DNA of 38,052 nucleotides from Candidatus Baldrarchaeota archaeon. GTDB lineage: Archaea > Asgardarchaeota > Baldrarchaeia > Baldrarchaeales > DXJG01. Of the stretch, positions 15,406 to 24,238 are shown in pieces; the stretch's first letter is position 1; each line of letters starts with the position of its first letter. The notes under the pieces are model-generated. The model made no database searches, was not told the DNA's origin, and worked only from the letters and a program-made list of their open reading frames with translations. The stretch lies in contig JAUQZC010000058.1 in NCBI GenBank assembly GCA_030587435.1, positions 1 to 38,052 on the forward strand, read 5' to 3'. Made by a program: the position numbers and the translations under genes.

Positions 15406-16785
15406 CTAAAGCTGTTTAATAAACTCATCGACCTCCGGAATTCCCCCTTGTAAGACAACGTATCCATTATAAGGTTCTCCCTCAGTAATCTCACCAGCAA
15501 TATTTGTCTGTACAAGCTTCCTTATTTCATCCATGTTTTGCGTATGGCCTAAGATCCACATCAATTTCACGTAAGCCACTTCTGGAAGCATGTTCATAGC
15601 AGGAATTACACCTAAATTTAGGAGATCTCTACCAGTTTCGTAAACATTCATGCCTACAAAGCCCCAGAGACATTGAGTGGTCATAACAACTGGGATGTTT
15701 TCATCAATTGCCCTCTTTATAGCATCAAAAAGGTAAATTGAAACGTGTCCTAAGCCAGTTCCAGCGACTACGATCCCTTTGTACCCAGTATCAATAAAAT
15801 GGTGTATAACATCTGGTTTCATGCCCGGATAAAAATATATTAGGGCTACACGATCCTCAAGTTTTACATCTGCAACGACGTTTCCACTGGATCTTTTCCT
15901 ATAATCTTTCTTAAACATGATTATTTTCCCGTTCTCAACTTTACCGAGCGGTATATCACCAATGGTTCTGAAGGCATCTCTACGAGAAGAATGCATCTTT
16001 CTAACTCTGGTACCTCTATGAATTAACGAATAATTATCACTTGTGGTACCATGCATACAGACAGTAACTTCAGCAATATCACCCTTGGAAGCAAGAGTAA
16101 CCGCATTTATCAAGTTCATAGCAGCGTCGCTGGAAGGTCGATCGCTACTTCTTTGAGAACCAACCAGTACGACAGGAACAGGCAAATTTCTCAACATAAA
16201 AGATAATATAGCAGCAGTAAAGCTCATAGTATCTGTTCCGTGACCCAAAACGACTCCGTATGCATCTCTCTCATTAATTTCCTTTTCAACTTCCTTCGCT
16301 ATTTTAATCCAATGCTCGGGGGTCATATTTTCGCTAAATAGTTCAAATAGAAGTCTTGGGTATACGAATGCTATATCTGCTAGTTCAGGAACCATACTGT
16401 AAAGTTCTTCAGGAGTTAAAGCAGGAATAACAGCGCCGCTACGGTAATCGAGCCTACTGGCAATCGTACCTCCGCATCCTAACAAAGGAATCCTTGGCTT
16501 TTTTTCATCAGGTTTAACACTTGGGGATGGAAGTTTGTATCGTCCAGGTTCATAGCCAATTTCTTTTATTTCGATAATTTCGTCAACATTCAACCCAGTA
16601 TTGTACCCTGTGGGAAGCTTAATTGTAATATGTTTATCGTCAGCAAGCTGATATCTGGGCAAAATAATACCGCGAAAAACTCCTATCTTTGTGGTAATTT
16701 CCACAACACTCCAAACTTTAACATTAAATTTCTCCAAAATTTCTCTCGCTTTCCCTCTATAACCTTCGTAAGCATTTTCACTCAC
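15406..16785 (-). CDS. gatD: Glu-tRNA(Gln) amidotransferase subunit D
   Basis: The glutaminase subunit that supplies ammonia to GatE. A small N-terminal beta domain (about residues 1-90, VWSVVEITTKIG) precedes a type-I L-asparaginase domain. This has LLGCGGTIASRLDY (nucleophile Thr, about residue 107), GHGTDTMSF, and VLVGSQRSSDRPSSDA with active-site residues. The frame extends to TTG at 16800, overlapping the elp3 stop by four bases. GAGGTG seven bases before GTG at 16785 makes that start more likely, and members begin near YEGYRGKARE. It is transcribed with elp3, both being tRNA-related. Confidence 0.95.
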   Translation of the reverse strand: MSENAYEGYRGKAREILEKFNVKVWSVVEITTKIGVFRGIILPRYQLADDKHITIKLPTGYNTGLNVDEIIEIKEIGYEPGRYKLPSPSVKPDEKKPRIPLLGCGGTIASRLDYRSGAVIPALTPEELYSMVPELADIAFVYPRLLFELFSENMTPEHWIKIAKEVEKEINERDAYGVVLGHGTDTMSFTAAILSFMLRNLPVPVVLVGSQRSSDRPSSDAAMNLINAVTLASKGDIAEVTVCMHGTTSDNYSLIHRGTRVRKMHSSRRDAFRTIGDIPLGKVENGKIIMFKKDYRKRSSGNVVADVKLEDRVALIYFYPGMKPDVIHHFIDTGYKGIVVAGTGLGHVSIYLFDAIKRAIDENIPVVMTTQCLWGFVGMNVYETGRDLLNLGVIPAMNMLPEVAYVKLMWILGHTQNMDEIRKLVQTNIAGEITEGEPYNGYVVLQGGIPEVDEFIKQL

Positions 16786-16796
16786 TCTAATACACC

Positions 16797-18398
16797 TCAA
16801 ACTAAATATTTAGAAACATAAGCCCCATCTCTTCGATAACCCAAAGAATAATAATACTCTCTTACCCCTATGCCACTAGTAACTAAAATCTTTTTGGCAT
16901 CAAACTCCTCCCTAGCTATCCTCTCAGCCTCTCTTAATAGTTTCTTACCATAACCTCTATGTTGCCATTCTTTCCTTTCGGGAGTTTTTCCAAGCTGCAC
17001 AAGAGGCCCGTAAACATGCAATTCTCTAACAATCGCTGAAGGCATTTCATTAATCTCAGGTCTGTGCGCTTTCTCCGATGGTATTCGTAATCTAAGAAAA
17101 CCTATCAAAATATCGTTTTTAATATCTTCGTATGAAAGAAACAACTCTATACCTTCAGATGCCTCATACTTCATAGTCTTTAACTTGATGTTTTCAATGT
17201 CAGGTTCTAATCCTAATTTTAACATCACATGGCCAACTTCTCGGCAACGAATACAATAACATCGTGTTCCTAATTTCCTAAGTTCTTTCCAAACGAGCTC
17301 TCTTAAATTACCCTTCTTAGGTCCAGCAGCTATAACTGTTGCTGGAATATCACGCATAACTCGCTTAATACGCACATATCTCGGAATATATTTCCTCTTA
17401 ACCTCAACCAGTAGTCGAATAACATCTTCATCGGTTAAGGGGGTGTATTCACCTTTCTGCCACATATCGTATAGAATGGTGCCAGGAATAACTAATGTAG
17501 GGTAAATTTTCAATTCATCAGGTTTAAACCTAGAGTCGGAGAAAACACGTCGAAATACTCTAATATCACGTTCAAAATTTGACCCAGGTAGCCCAGGCAT
17601 CAAATGATAAGTTACTTTAAGCCCTGCATCTTTCAATATTCTAGTAGCTTCTACAACATCCTCTACCGTGTGTCCTCTTTGAACCAGTTCATAAATGTAG
17701 TTGTAAATTGTCTGTACACCGAGTTCCACCCTTGTAACTCCCATCTTTAGCATGCGATCTACATGATCTATTTTACAATAATCAGGTCTAGTTTCCACAG
17801 TAATGCCAACGTTCCTAATGGCGGCTTTCTCAGCCTTATTCTGAGCTTCTTCTAAGGTTAAAGTTGTTTCATTGCTCATAGCGTCCAAGCATCGTCTAAC
17901 AAACCACTCTTGGTAACAAAGTGGATAAGCAGGGAAAGTACCGCCCATAATAATTAATTCAACTTTATCAATGGGGTGACCAATAGTTTTCAATTGTTCT
18001 AAACGATTTTTAACCTGAGCATAAGGGTCAAAAACATTATGCAAAGCTCTCATAGTAGCGGGTTCACGGCCAGTATAACTTTGAGGGACATCACCGAAAA
18101 CAGAATTAGGGCCACCGGGACAATAAATACAACGGCCATGAGGACACGGATAAGGTTTAGCCATAACAGCAACTACAGCAATACCGGAAATTGTACGAAC
18201 AGGCTTCTTCTTCAAAATTCTCAGAAACTTTTCCCTTAAATCTGGAGAAACAAAATTTAAAATCTCAGAATTACTAGGCATCCTATCTAAACCATACCTT
18301 TTACAAACTAAAGCTTTAATACGATTAACTTCTTCTTCCGTTAGAACTTCACGGCTCAAAATTTCCTCGACAATTTCCTTATAAACAACTTCCAACAA
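16797..18398 (-). CDS. elp3: Elp3 tRNA wobble-uridine modification enzyme (radical SAM/GNAT)
   Basis: A 533-residue enzyme that starts cm5U formation at U34 of tRNAs. The radical SAM domain carries CPHGRCIYCPGGP (about residues 84-96), the CX4CX2C spacing seen in archaeal Elp3. It also has IMGGTFPAYP, VETRPDYC and VELGVQTIYN. A cysteine-bearing linker (CYCIRCREVGH) precedes the C-terminal GNAT acetyltransferase domain. That domain has QHRGYGKKLL as acetyl-CoA loop and ends SLGYRRDGAYVSKYLV. In archaea Elp3 acts alone, without the other Elongator subunits. Start: TTG at 18398 or the next TTG, with GAGGG just upstream. gatD follows directly. Confidence 0.95.
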   Translation of the reverse strand: MLEVVYKEIVEEILSREVLTEEEVNRIKALVCKRYGLDRMPSNSEILNFVSPDLREKFLRILKKKPVRTISGIAVVAVMAKPYPCPHGRCIYCPGGPNSVFGDVPQSYTGREPATMRALHNVFDPYAQVKNRLEQLKTIGHPIDKVELIIMGGTFPAYPLCYQEWFVRRCLDAMSNETTLTLEEAQNKAEKAAIRNVGITVETRPDYCKIDHVDRMLKMGVTRVELGVQTIYNYIYELVQRGHTVEDVVEATRILKDAGLKVTYHLMPGLPGSNFERDIRVFRRVFSDSRFKPDELKIYPTLVIPGTILYDMWQKGEYTPLTDEDVIRLLVEVKRKYIPRYVRIKRVMRDIPATVIAAGPKKGNLRELVWKELRKLGTRCYCIRCREVGHVMLKLGLEPDIENIKLKTMKYEASEGIELFLSYEDIKNDILIGFLRLRIPSEKAHRPEINEMPSAIVRELHVYGPLVQLGKTPERKEWQHRGYGKKLLREAERIAREEFDAKKILVTSGIGVREYYYSLGYRRDGAYVSKYLV

Positions 18399-18459
18399 TA
18401 TCCCTCACATCGAACTACGCTTTAATTAAAATCACTCTATAGTACCTTATTATATTCAA

Positions 18460-18495
18460 ATTCTGGCTTCTTCTACAAAACTAACAAGCCAGAAT
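18460..18495. promoter_or_regulatory. 10-bp hairpin between S30e and elp3
   Basis: ATTCTGGCTT (18460-18469) and AAGCCAGAAT (18486-18495) are exact reverse complements with a 16-base loop. The element lies 57 bases after the S30e stop and 62 bases before the elp3 start, on their shared strand. No T run follows, so it is not a standard terminator. RNA 3'-end protection, or a site near the elp3 promoter (AATATAAT at about 18450-18457 on the minus strand), are options. Confidence 0.5.
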
Positions 18496-18551
18496 AAAAT
18501 ATGAGTATTTCTATGAGAAAAAGTAAACAAACAACAAAATCAAATAGAATG

Positions 18552-18713
18552 TCAAATAGCTTGTCCACTAGACTTTTTAAGAATTACATACTTAATATAG
18601 TTCTTTCTATTTCTCACACGTGGAACAGGACTTCTCCTAGGTTTAGCCTCCACTTTCGGAGTCTGATTCCTAACCTTTCCAGCCTTACTTAACGAGCCAT
18701 GTGAACCAGGCAT
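18552..18713 (-). CDS. Ribosomal protein S30e
   Basis: A 53-codon gene. The protein begins [20 protein letters not shown] and has [15 protein letters not shown] near the end, the complete short archaeal S30e pattern (GSL.KAGKVR..TPK...R..PR..NR.NY). It is basic and belongs to the small subunit near the decoding region. GGTGAT six bases before the ATG is a good ribosome binding site, and GTTTAATAAG some 45 bases upstream may be its TATA box. The opposite strand has a 63-codon frame here that is only its shadow. Confidence 0.92.
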   Translation of the reverse strand: MPGSHGSLSKAGKVRNQTPKVEAKPRRSPVPRVRNRKNYIKYVILKKSSGQAI

Positions 18714-18893
18714 AATCTATCACCAAACCTATCCTCTTAGCTTTCCCTTATTAAACTTTCTGTCAACAACTTGCAAGTAAAAAATCACAATTTGCCAGAC
18801 AGTTGGATACGTAACAAATACGATTTTTTTAAACATAAAATAGGAAATGTTAAAAATTCAAATCGATGGCATTTATATTAAAAATAATTTTAA

Positions 18894-19484
18894 TGTCTTT
18901 CTGTTTATGGCATAATTCAGATCAACTGGACAGTAACCGAGACTAATCTCAAAAAATTAACTCTATACATTGACTCTAATGAATATGATGTGCTCGGAAC
19001 TACCTCATTTACTTGGAATACAGCACAGTATGATGACGGGAATCACATAGTTAGGCTATACGCTCAAGATGCTGGTGGACTAGAGAGCGAAATTACAAAA
19101 AATGTCATTATTGACAATACGCCTCCAATAATTATTGTAACTTCCCCAATTAACAACACAAAGATAAATAAAGACTCAATAGAAGTTACTTGGCAAGCCG
19201 CTGACAATATAAAACTTGATCACTTTGATATATACTTAGATGAGGCATTAATATCAGGAAATGTTTCAAAAAGCCAAAGGTCTATTACAATAACAGGATT
19301 GTCTCAGGGAGAACATGTAATAACCATAAGAGCGTACGATGAAGTCGGAAACTACGCGGAAACAAAACTTATATTCACATATAGAACACTAGCGATTCAC
19401 CCAATATACATAGCGGTAGCAATCGTAGCAATAGGATGCACCGCTGCAATCTTAATTAAAGTAAGGAAGAAAAAATTAACATAA
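18894..19484 (+). pseudogene. Truncated membrane-anchored surface protein with Ig-like domains
   Basis: The open frame after TAA at 18891 begins directly in domain sequence (GIIQINWTVTETNLKKLTLY). It continues through NTPPIIIVTSPINNTKINKD, a full Ig-like/beta-sandwich repeat, and ends with a hydrophobic segment (YIAVAIVAIGCTAAILI) followed by KVRKKKLT. That is a C-terminal anchor with an outside N-terminus. No signal peptide exists and no ATG, GTG or TTG precedes the homologous part; the first GTG (18990) would cut a domain. I read it as the 3' remnant of a larger secreted cell-surface or protease-associated protein. The sequence just upstream shows nothing similar in other frames. Confidence 0.7.
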
Positions 19485-19528
19485 TCTCATACTTTTATTT
19501 TTTAATAAAGTTCTGAGGCTATAAAAAC

Positions 19529-20338
19529 TTAAGAGCTAAGTTCGACAGGTAATCCGGAAGAATCTCTCTTAAAAACACCAAATTCATCTTTCAATTTCCT
19601 TAGTATCTCACTATTAAACACAGGACCATCCTTACAAACTAAATATTCACCTATACAACAGCTACCGCAAAGTCCTATACCACACTTCATATATCTCTCC
19701 AAACAGGCCTGAACCTCTACCCCCTTCTCTTCAGCCTTATCAAAAATTTTCCTCATCATTATTTCAGGACCACACATATAGATATGGTCGTAGCTTTTTT
19801 CCTCGATCAGCTTCGCAGCAATATCAGAGGCCAATCCTCTTAAACCTGCGGAGCCATCATCAGTAACAACCACAAGGGAATCGCATTCCCTTCTCAAAAT
19901 ATTAGAAATTTTATCAAGGAATATTAGCATCTTATTGTTTTTAGCAGCTAAAACGACGGTAATACTATCAGTGGTATTCAAAAGATCCATTATTAAGGGA
20001 TAAAGTGGAGCTATGCCTATACCTCCACCAACAATAAGAACATCCCCATCGGAAAGAGTAAAACCATTTCCAAAGGGTCCTCTGACTCCAATCTTATCAC
20101 CAACAGACAAACTATGTAAAGCAGCGGTAGCTTCACCAACCTTCTTCACCGTAATCCCTAATTCATTTTCACCAATGAAAGAAACACTCATAGGGACCTC
20201 GTCAATACCAGGGATCCATATCATAAAAAATTGACCAGCTTTAGGTTTTTCTAGACCTCCTCGACTGAAAAATATACTTTTTACATCATAAGCCTCTTTC
20301 ATAATTTTCCTAACCTCAACTATCCTGGGGTAGTTCAT
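19529..20338 (-). CDS. pyrK: Dihydroorotate dehydrogenase electron-transfer subunit
   Basis: A ferredoxin-reductase-like protein of about 269 residues that passes electrons from PyrD (FMN) via FAD and 2Fe-2S to NAD+. The FAD-binding barrel comes first (KAGQFFMIWIPG, GVRGPFGNGF), then the NAD domain (VGGGIGIAPLYPL, CGPEIMM). The 2Fe-2S cysteines are in CGIGLCGSC and CKDGPVF. Several starts are possible (20350 to 20338); GGTGAT four bases before ATG 20338 favours the last. It directly follows pyrD in the operon. Confidence 0.92.
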   Translation of the reverse strand: MNYPRIVEVRKIMKEAYDVKSIFFSRGGLEKPKAGQFFMIWIPGIDEVPMSVSFIGENELGITVKKVGEATAALHSLSVGDKIGVRGPFGNGFTLSDGDVLIVGGGIGIAPLYPLIMDLLNTTDSITVVLAAKNNKMLIFLDKISNILRRECDSLVVVTDDGSAGLRGLASDIAAKLIEEKSYDHIYMCGPEIMMRKIFDKAEEKGVEVQACLERYMKCGIGLCGSCCIGEYLVCKDGPVFNSEILRKLKDEFGVFKRDSSGLPVELSS

Positions 20339-20350
20339 ACTCATCACCAC

Positions 20351-21253
20351 TTAAACTCTATGAGCTAAACCTACTATACAATTAATATCTTCATATCCCC
20401 TCTTTTCCAAAAAACGCTTCAAGCCTTCCGTAATTTCACTAAAGATTGATAACCCCTTTATTACACCACTTCCAATTTGCACAGCGGAAGCACCCGCCAT
20501 AAGAAATTCAATAACGTCCTGCCACTTACAAATTCCGCCTACACCTACAATAGGTACATCAACAACCCTATAAATTTCATAAACACATCTAATAGCAATA
20601 GGCTTAATAGCTGGACCGGACAAGCCACCAAAAACATTACTTAAAATTGGCCTCCCAGTTTCAATATCTATACGCATAGCTCTCACAGTATTAATTGCTG
20701 TAATAGCATCAGCGCCTGCATCAGCAGCCGCCTTAGCAATTTCTGTTATATCAGTAACATTAGGTGTTAACTTTACAAAGACAGGAATCTTAACCTTTTG
20801 CTTTACAGCCTCAACAACCTCATATGTTAACTCGGCATTCTGACCAATCAATCCAGCCTCAGCATGAGGACAAGAAACATTTAACTCCAAAGCATCAACG
20901 CCAGCGGCTTCTAGCTTCAAAGCTACTTCAACAAACTCCTCGGCACGTTCTCCAACGACACTAGCAATAACAGGTACGTTTCCCTTCTTTGCAATAACAA
21001 CTTCTTTCATAAAATAATCCACGCCAGGATTAGGTAAGCCCATAGCGTTAATAAAACCGCAATCAACTTCTATGATCGTAGGATTGCGATAACCGGGTCT
21101 TGGACGAAGACTAACAGACTTGGTGACGACAGCCCCCGCTCCAGCTTTAGCTACTTTACTTAAAAGTTTTCCACTAATTCCAAGAATTCCGGAAGCTAAC
21201 ATAGTAGGATTTCTAAGACGTACTCCAGCTATATCAACAGCAAGACTAACCAT
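20351..21253 (-). CDS. pyrD: Dihydroorotate dehydrogenase, catalytic subunit (class 1B)
   Basis: An FMN-dependent TIM-barrel enzyme oxidising dihydroorotate to orotate in pyrimidine synthesis. It has NPTMLASGILG at the start, the catalytic-loop cysteine in LNVSCPHAEAG (class 1B uses Cys), VKLTPNVTDI, and the phosphate-binding GVGGICKW...GASAVQIGSG at the end. The frame is open to 21313, but GGTGAG six bases before ATG 21253 gives the family start MVSLAVDIAGVRLRNP. The pyrK gene follows, confirming the NAD-linked 1B type. Confidence 0.95.
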   Translation of the reverse strand: MVSLAVDIAGVRLRNPTMLASGILGISGKLLSKVAKAGAGAVVTKSVSLRPRPGYRNPTIIEVDCGFINAMGLPNPGVDYFMKEVVIAKKGNVPVIASVVGERAEEFVEVALKLEAAGVDALELNVSCPHAEAGLIGQNAELTYEVVEAVKQKVKIPVFVKLTPNVTDITEIAKAAADAGADAITAINTVRAMRIDIETGRPILSNVFGGLSGPAIKPIAIRCVYEIYRVVDVPIVGVGGICKWQDVIEFLMAGASAVQIGSGVIKGLSIFSEITEGLKRFLEKRGYEDINCIVGLAHRV

Positions 21254-21652
21254 ACCAAACTCACCAACGTCTATACTTCTTTTAAACTTATAAATATCAG
21301 TGATTTTGTTCAATTAATCCTCTCATTACAATAGAAACTGCTATTATGTTATTACTAAATTTTCCACTTCCTTGCTAAATCCTTCGAAATTATAAACGTC
21401 ACGTGCTGAAATGCAAAATTGGTAAATATCGAGAACTAAGAGCTCCAAAGGTAGATGGATATAGTGGTTCTTAGTATCAATAAGAGTTATGAAGTGCTTG
21501 TTTAAAGATAATGCGCCTTACGGTCTATTTTTATTAAATAGTAAAACTTGATAAGGAGTTAAAAGTACGAATAAAAATGATAAATATTATTGGTTAACTA
21601 CCTAATATGAAAGCAAAACTGAGAATAACCGATGATGCTAGGAGGGTGACGC
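21254..21652. other. Divergent promoter region between pyrD and nop5
   Basis: About 400 bases with no gene I can support. It must hold promoters for pyrDK (minus) and nop5 (plus). AT-rich boxes include ATTAAATAGTAAAAC (about 21533) and ATGATAAATATTATT (about 21578). GATGATG and CTGA words occur near 21606-21640, but not in the order and spacing of a C/D box RNA. Confidence 0.4.
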
Positions 21653-22885
21653 TTGAAAAAGATACACTTAGTAGAGACTATATTAGGTATAATGGCAGTA
21701 GATGACCAAGGGAATGTAATAGAAAAAGAGCTATTTGAGAAAAACTCAGAGAAAATTGCAGAAAAAATATACAAACTACAACAAGGAGAAATAATACCTG
21801 AACTTCAACAAATTGCTCAAAAAGTAAAAAACGTTGAAGAAATAGTAGTGGAAGATGAATCACTTGCAAAAGCATTAAGAGAAATGTATCAGGCTAAAAT
21901 AACCGTAGAAAAACCAAGTCCAATAGCTCAACAAACAAGAGCCCAAATCCCAGACTTAGCTCAAAAATATAATTATGCAAAATCACTTCAAGAGTACATT
22001 CAATTAGCTCATCAAATAGCCACATATTTAACAAGAAGGAAAATTAGAACAGCAGCCGAAAAAAGAGATCAACTCATAGCTCAAGCAATAGAAACAATCG
22101 ATGATATAGATAAGACACTAAATCTTTTTGCATCGAGGATACGTGAATGGTACGGACTACATTTTCCAGAATTAAATAAATTAATAGACGAACATCGAAC
22201 ATACATAAGACTAGTTAAAGAATTAGGTCTAAGAAAGAACTATACACGGGAAAATCTACAAAAAATGGGATTCCCACCAGAAAGGGTCAAAGAGCTTGAA
22301 GAGTCAGCAAAAACCTCTATGGGTGCGAACATAGCGGAAGAGGACATGAAACCTTTACAAAAGTTTGCAAGCATAACATTAAAGCTATATCAATTACGAA
22401 AAGAGCTAGAAGAATATATTGATGAATCCATGAAAGAAACAGCACCAAACATAAGAGGACTAGTAGGATCCCTATTAGGAGCAAGGCTAATCAGCTTAGC
22501 AGGATCACTGGAAGAATTAGCTAGAATGCCGGCATCAACTATTCAAGTACTCGGTGCAGAAAAAGCCCTTTTCCGCGCATTGCGAACAGGTGCACGACCA
22601 CCAAAACATGGAGTTCTCTTCCAATATCCCGCTATTCACGGCTCCCCTAGATGGCAACGTGGGAAAATAGCTCGTGCAGTTGCTGGAAAACTGGCGATAG
22701 CTGCAAGAATCGATGCTTTTTCCGGAGAATACATGGCAGATGAACTAAAAGCAGAACTTGAAAAGCGAATCGAGGAAATAAAGAAGAAATACCCAAAGCC
22801 CCCGAAGAGAAAAAAACCAGAAAAAGTTAAAAAAATAAAAATACGCAAAAAGAAAAAGGAGAAAAGGAAAAAGAAGGGAAAATAA
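21653..22885 (+). CDS. nop5: Nop5 (Nop56/58), C/D box RNP scaffold
   Basis: A 410-residue core protein of C/D sRNPs that bridges L7Ae-bound guide RNA to fibrillarin. The N-terminal fibrillarin-binding domain is followed by a coiled coil (about 130-230, rich in E/K/Q heptads). The NOP domain comes next: NIRGLVGSLLGARLISLAGS, MPASTIQVLGAEKALFRAL, KHGVLFQYPAIHGSP. The tail of about 30 residues is nearly all K/R. TTG start with AGGAGGGTGA just upstream. Fibrillarin begins one base after its stop, so the two are co-translated. Confidence 0.96.
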   Translation: MKKIHLVETILGIMAVDDQGNVIEKELFEKNSEKIAEKIYKLQQGEIIPELQQIAQKVKNVEEIVVEDESLAKALREMYQAKITVEKPSPIAQQTRAQIPDLAQKYNYAKSLQEYIQLAHQIATYLTRRKIRTAAEKRDQLIAQAIETIDDIDKTLNLFASRIREWYGLHFPELNKLIDEHRTYIRLVKELGLRKNYTRENLQKMGFPPERVKELEESAKTSMGANIAEEDMKPLQKFASITLKLYQLRKELEEYIDESMKETAPNIRGLVGSLLGARLISLAGSLEELARMPASTIQVLGAEKALFRALRTGARPPKHGVLFQYPAIHGSPRWQRGKIARAVAGKLAIAARIDAFSGEYMADELKAELEKRIEEIKKKYPKPPKRKKPEKVKKIKIRKKKKEKRKKKGK

Positions 22886-22886
22886 C

Positions 22887-23585
22887 ATGAGCGTTAAGGT
22901 AGAAACTCACGAAAAATTTGAAAACATTTACTGGGCAGTTTTTAAGGATACGGGAGAAAGGAAACTAGCAACAAAAAATCTAGCTCCTGGTCACACGGTA
23001 TATGGTGAACGTTTAATAAAATATGAGGGAGAGGAATACCGCTTATGGGATCCCTACCGATCAAAGCTAGCAGCTGCAATACTTAAGGGAATAAAAGTTA
23101 TCCCAATAAGGACAGGAGACCGCATCTTATATCTGGGGGCTGCTACTGGGTCAACAAGTTCTCACTGTAGTGATATCGTTGGACCCAATGGGATAGTCTT
23201 TTGTGTAGAGTTCTCGCCACGAGTTCTAAGAGAACTGGTAAGTGTAGCAGAACACCGCAGAAATATGATACCCTTGCTTGAAGATGCACGTTTCCCTTGG
23301 AAATATAGAATGCTAGTGCCACAAGTTGATGTTATCTACCAAGACGTTGCTCAACCAGAGCAAGCAAAAATATTAGCAGATAATGCTGAGTTCTTTTTAA
23401 AGCCTAACGGCTGGGCTCTATTGGCAATTAAAGCTCGAAGTGTTGACGTTACAGCAGAACCATCAGAAGTATATAAAAAGGAAATAGAAACACTAGAAAA
23501 AAGAAACTTCGAAATAAAAGACGTAGTTCACTTAGAACCATTTGACAAAGCGCATGCATTCCTTGTTATGCAGTATAAACCGTAA
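22887..23585 (+). CDS. flpA: Fibrillarin, rRNA/tRNA 2'-O-methyltransferase
   Basis: The 232-residue SAM-dependent methyltransferase of the C/D sRNP. It has the N-terminal beta region (GERLIKYEGEEYRLWDPYRS), SAM motif LYLGAATGSTSSH, VEFSPRVLREL, and the catalytic lysine/aspartate region VIYQDVAQPEQ...LLAIKARS. It sits immediately behind nop5, the usual archaeal order. Confidence 0.97.
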   Translation: MSVKVETHEKFENIYWAVFKDTGERKLATKNLAPGHTVYGERLIKYEGEEYRLWDPYRSKLAAAILKGIKVIPIRTGDRILYLGAATGSTSSHCSDIVGPNGIVFCVEFSPRVLRELVSVAEHRRNMIPLLEDARFPWKYRMLVPQVDVIYQDVAQPEQAKILADNAEFFLKPNGWALLAIKARSVDVTAEPSEVYKKEIETLEKRNFEIKDVVHLEPFDKAHAFLVMQYKP

Positions 23586-23686
23586 GACCCCTATAAGCAT
23601 TTTACATTTCCTTGTATTACCCGTATTGAAATGCAATATACAGGTAGTGATTCGTTGAAAAACTTTGTTGAAGAGAGGTTAATGCA

Positions 23687-24166
23687 ATGGGCGAAGATAA
23701 GTTCCTAAGGGTTCTATGGAAATATGAAATAGAGAGAATTAATGATCATCTACCCAAGAAAACTAAACCTCTATCCAACCTCTTGGAAGAGGAAGAACCA
23801 TATGTAATATCTAGGGATGGCAGTAATTTCCTTATAGATAAGGAAGAATTAAACTTTTTAGCTTCTTTTATTCCTAAAGAATTACACAAATTGGTTAGAC
23901 TTCCTATCGTTCTTATCCGTAGATTAGATTTAGGAAAGGGAGTATTTACCATAGGTGGCGGTAAACTGGAGTCCTTTATAGTTCACAAGCTTCTAAAAAA
24001 TACGAATGCTGCATTCTCTGAATACAAAGATGTTGATTTACCTCCGTACATTTATTGGCCTCATGTTGTTGAGTTGCGAAGAAGATTTAAGACGATTATT
24101 ACAATTGGTTTCGGTGTTTCTAAGAAAGATCTCAGTGATGCTAAAAGGTTTCTTAGAGGCTATTAG
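23687..24166 (+). CDS. DUF61/UPF0216 family protein
   Basis: A 159-residue archaeal protein. It has the family pattern: NDHLPKKTKPLSNLL, YVISRDGSNFLIDKEEL, LPIVLIRRLDLGKGVFTIGG and the end LRRRFKTIITIGFG. No catalytic motif or membrane segment is visible and the function is unknown. AGAGAGGTTA precedes the ATG. It lies between the C/D RNP genes and a COG1395 regulator on the same strand. Confidence 0.75.
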   Translation: MGEDKFLRVLWKYEIERINDHLPKKTKPLSNLLEEEEPYVISRDGSNFLIDKEELNFLASFIPKELHKLVRLPIVLIRRLDLGKGVFTIGGGKLESFIVHKLLKNTNAAFSEYKDVDLPPYIYWPHVVELRRRFKTIITIGFGVSKKDLSDAKRFLRGY

Positions 24167-24238
24167 CATATAGCTGATATCCGATTAATTTTTAAGTCAG
24201 TTACTTATCTATTTCTTAGAAGTCAAGAGGCTATTTCC

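Noticed and set aside
18501..18692. 63-codon plus-strand frame
   Set aside because: It is the shadow of the S30e gene, which has a clear motif and ribosome binding site on the minus strand.
21578..21645. C/D box-like words (ATGATAA, CTGA, GATGATG) before nop5
   Set aside because: Order and spacing do not make a C/D RNA, and the last word lies next to the nop5 ribosome binding site.
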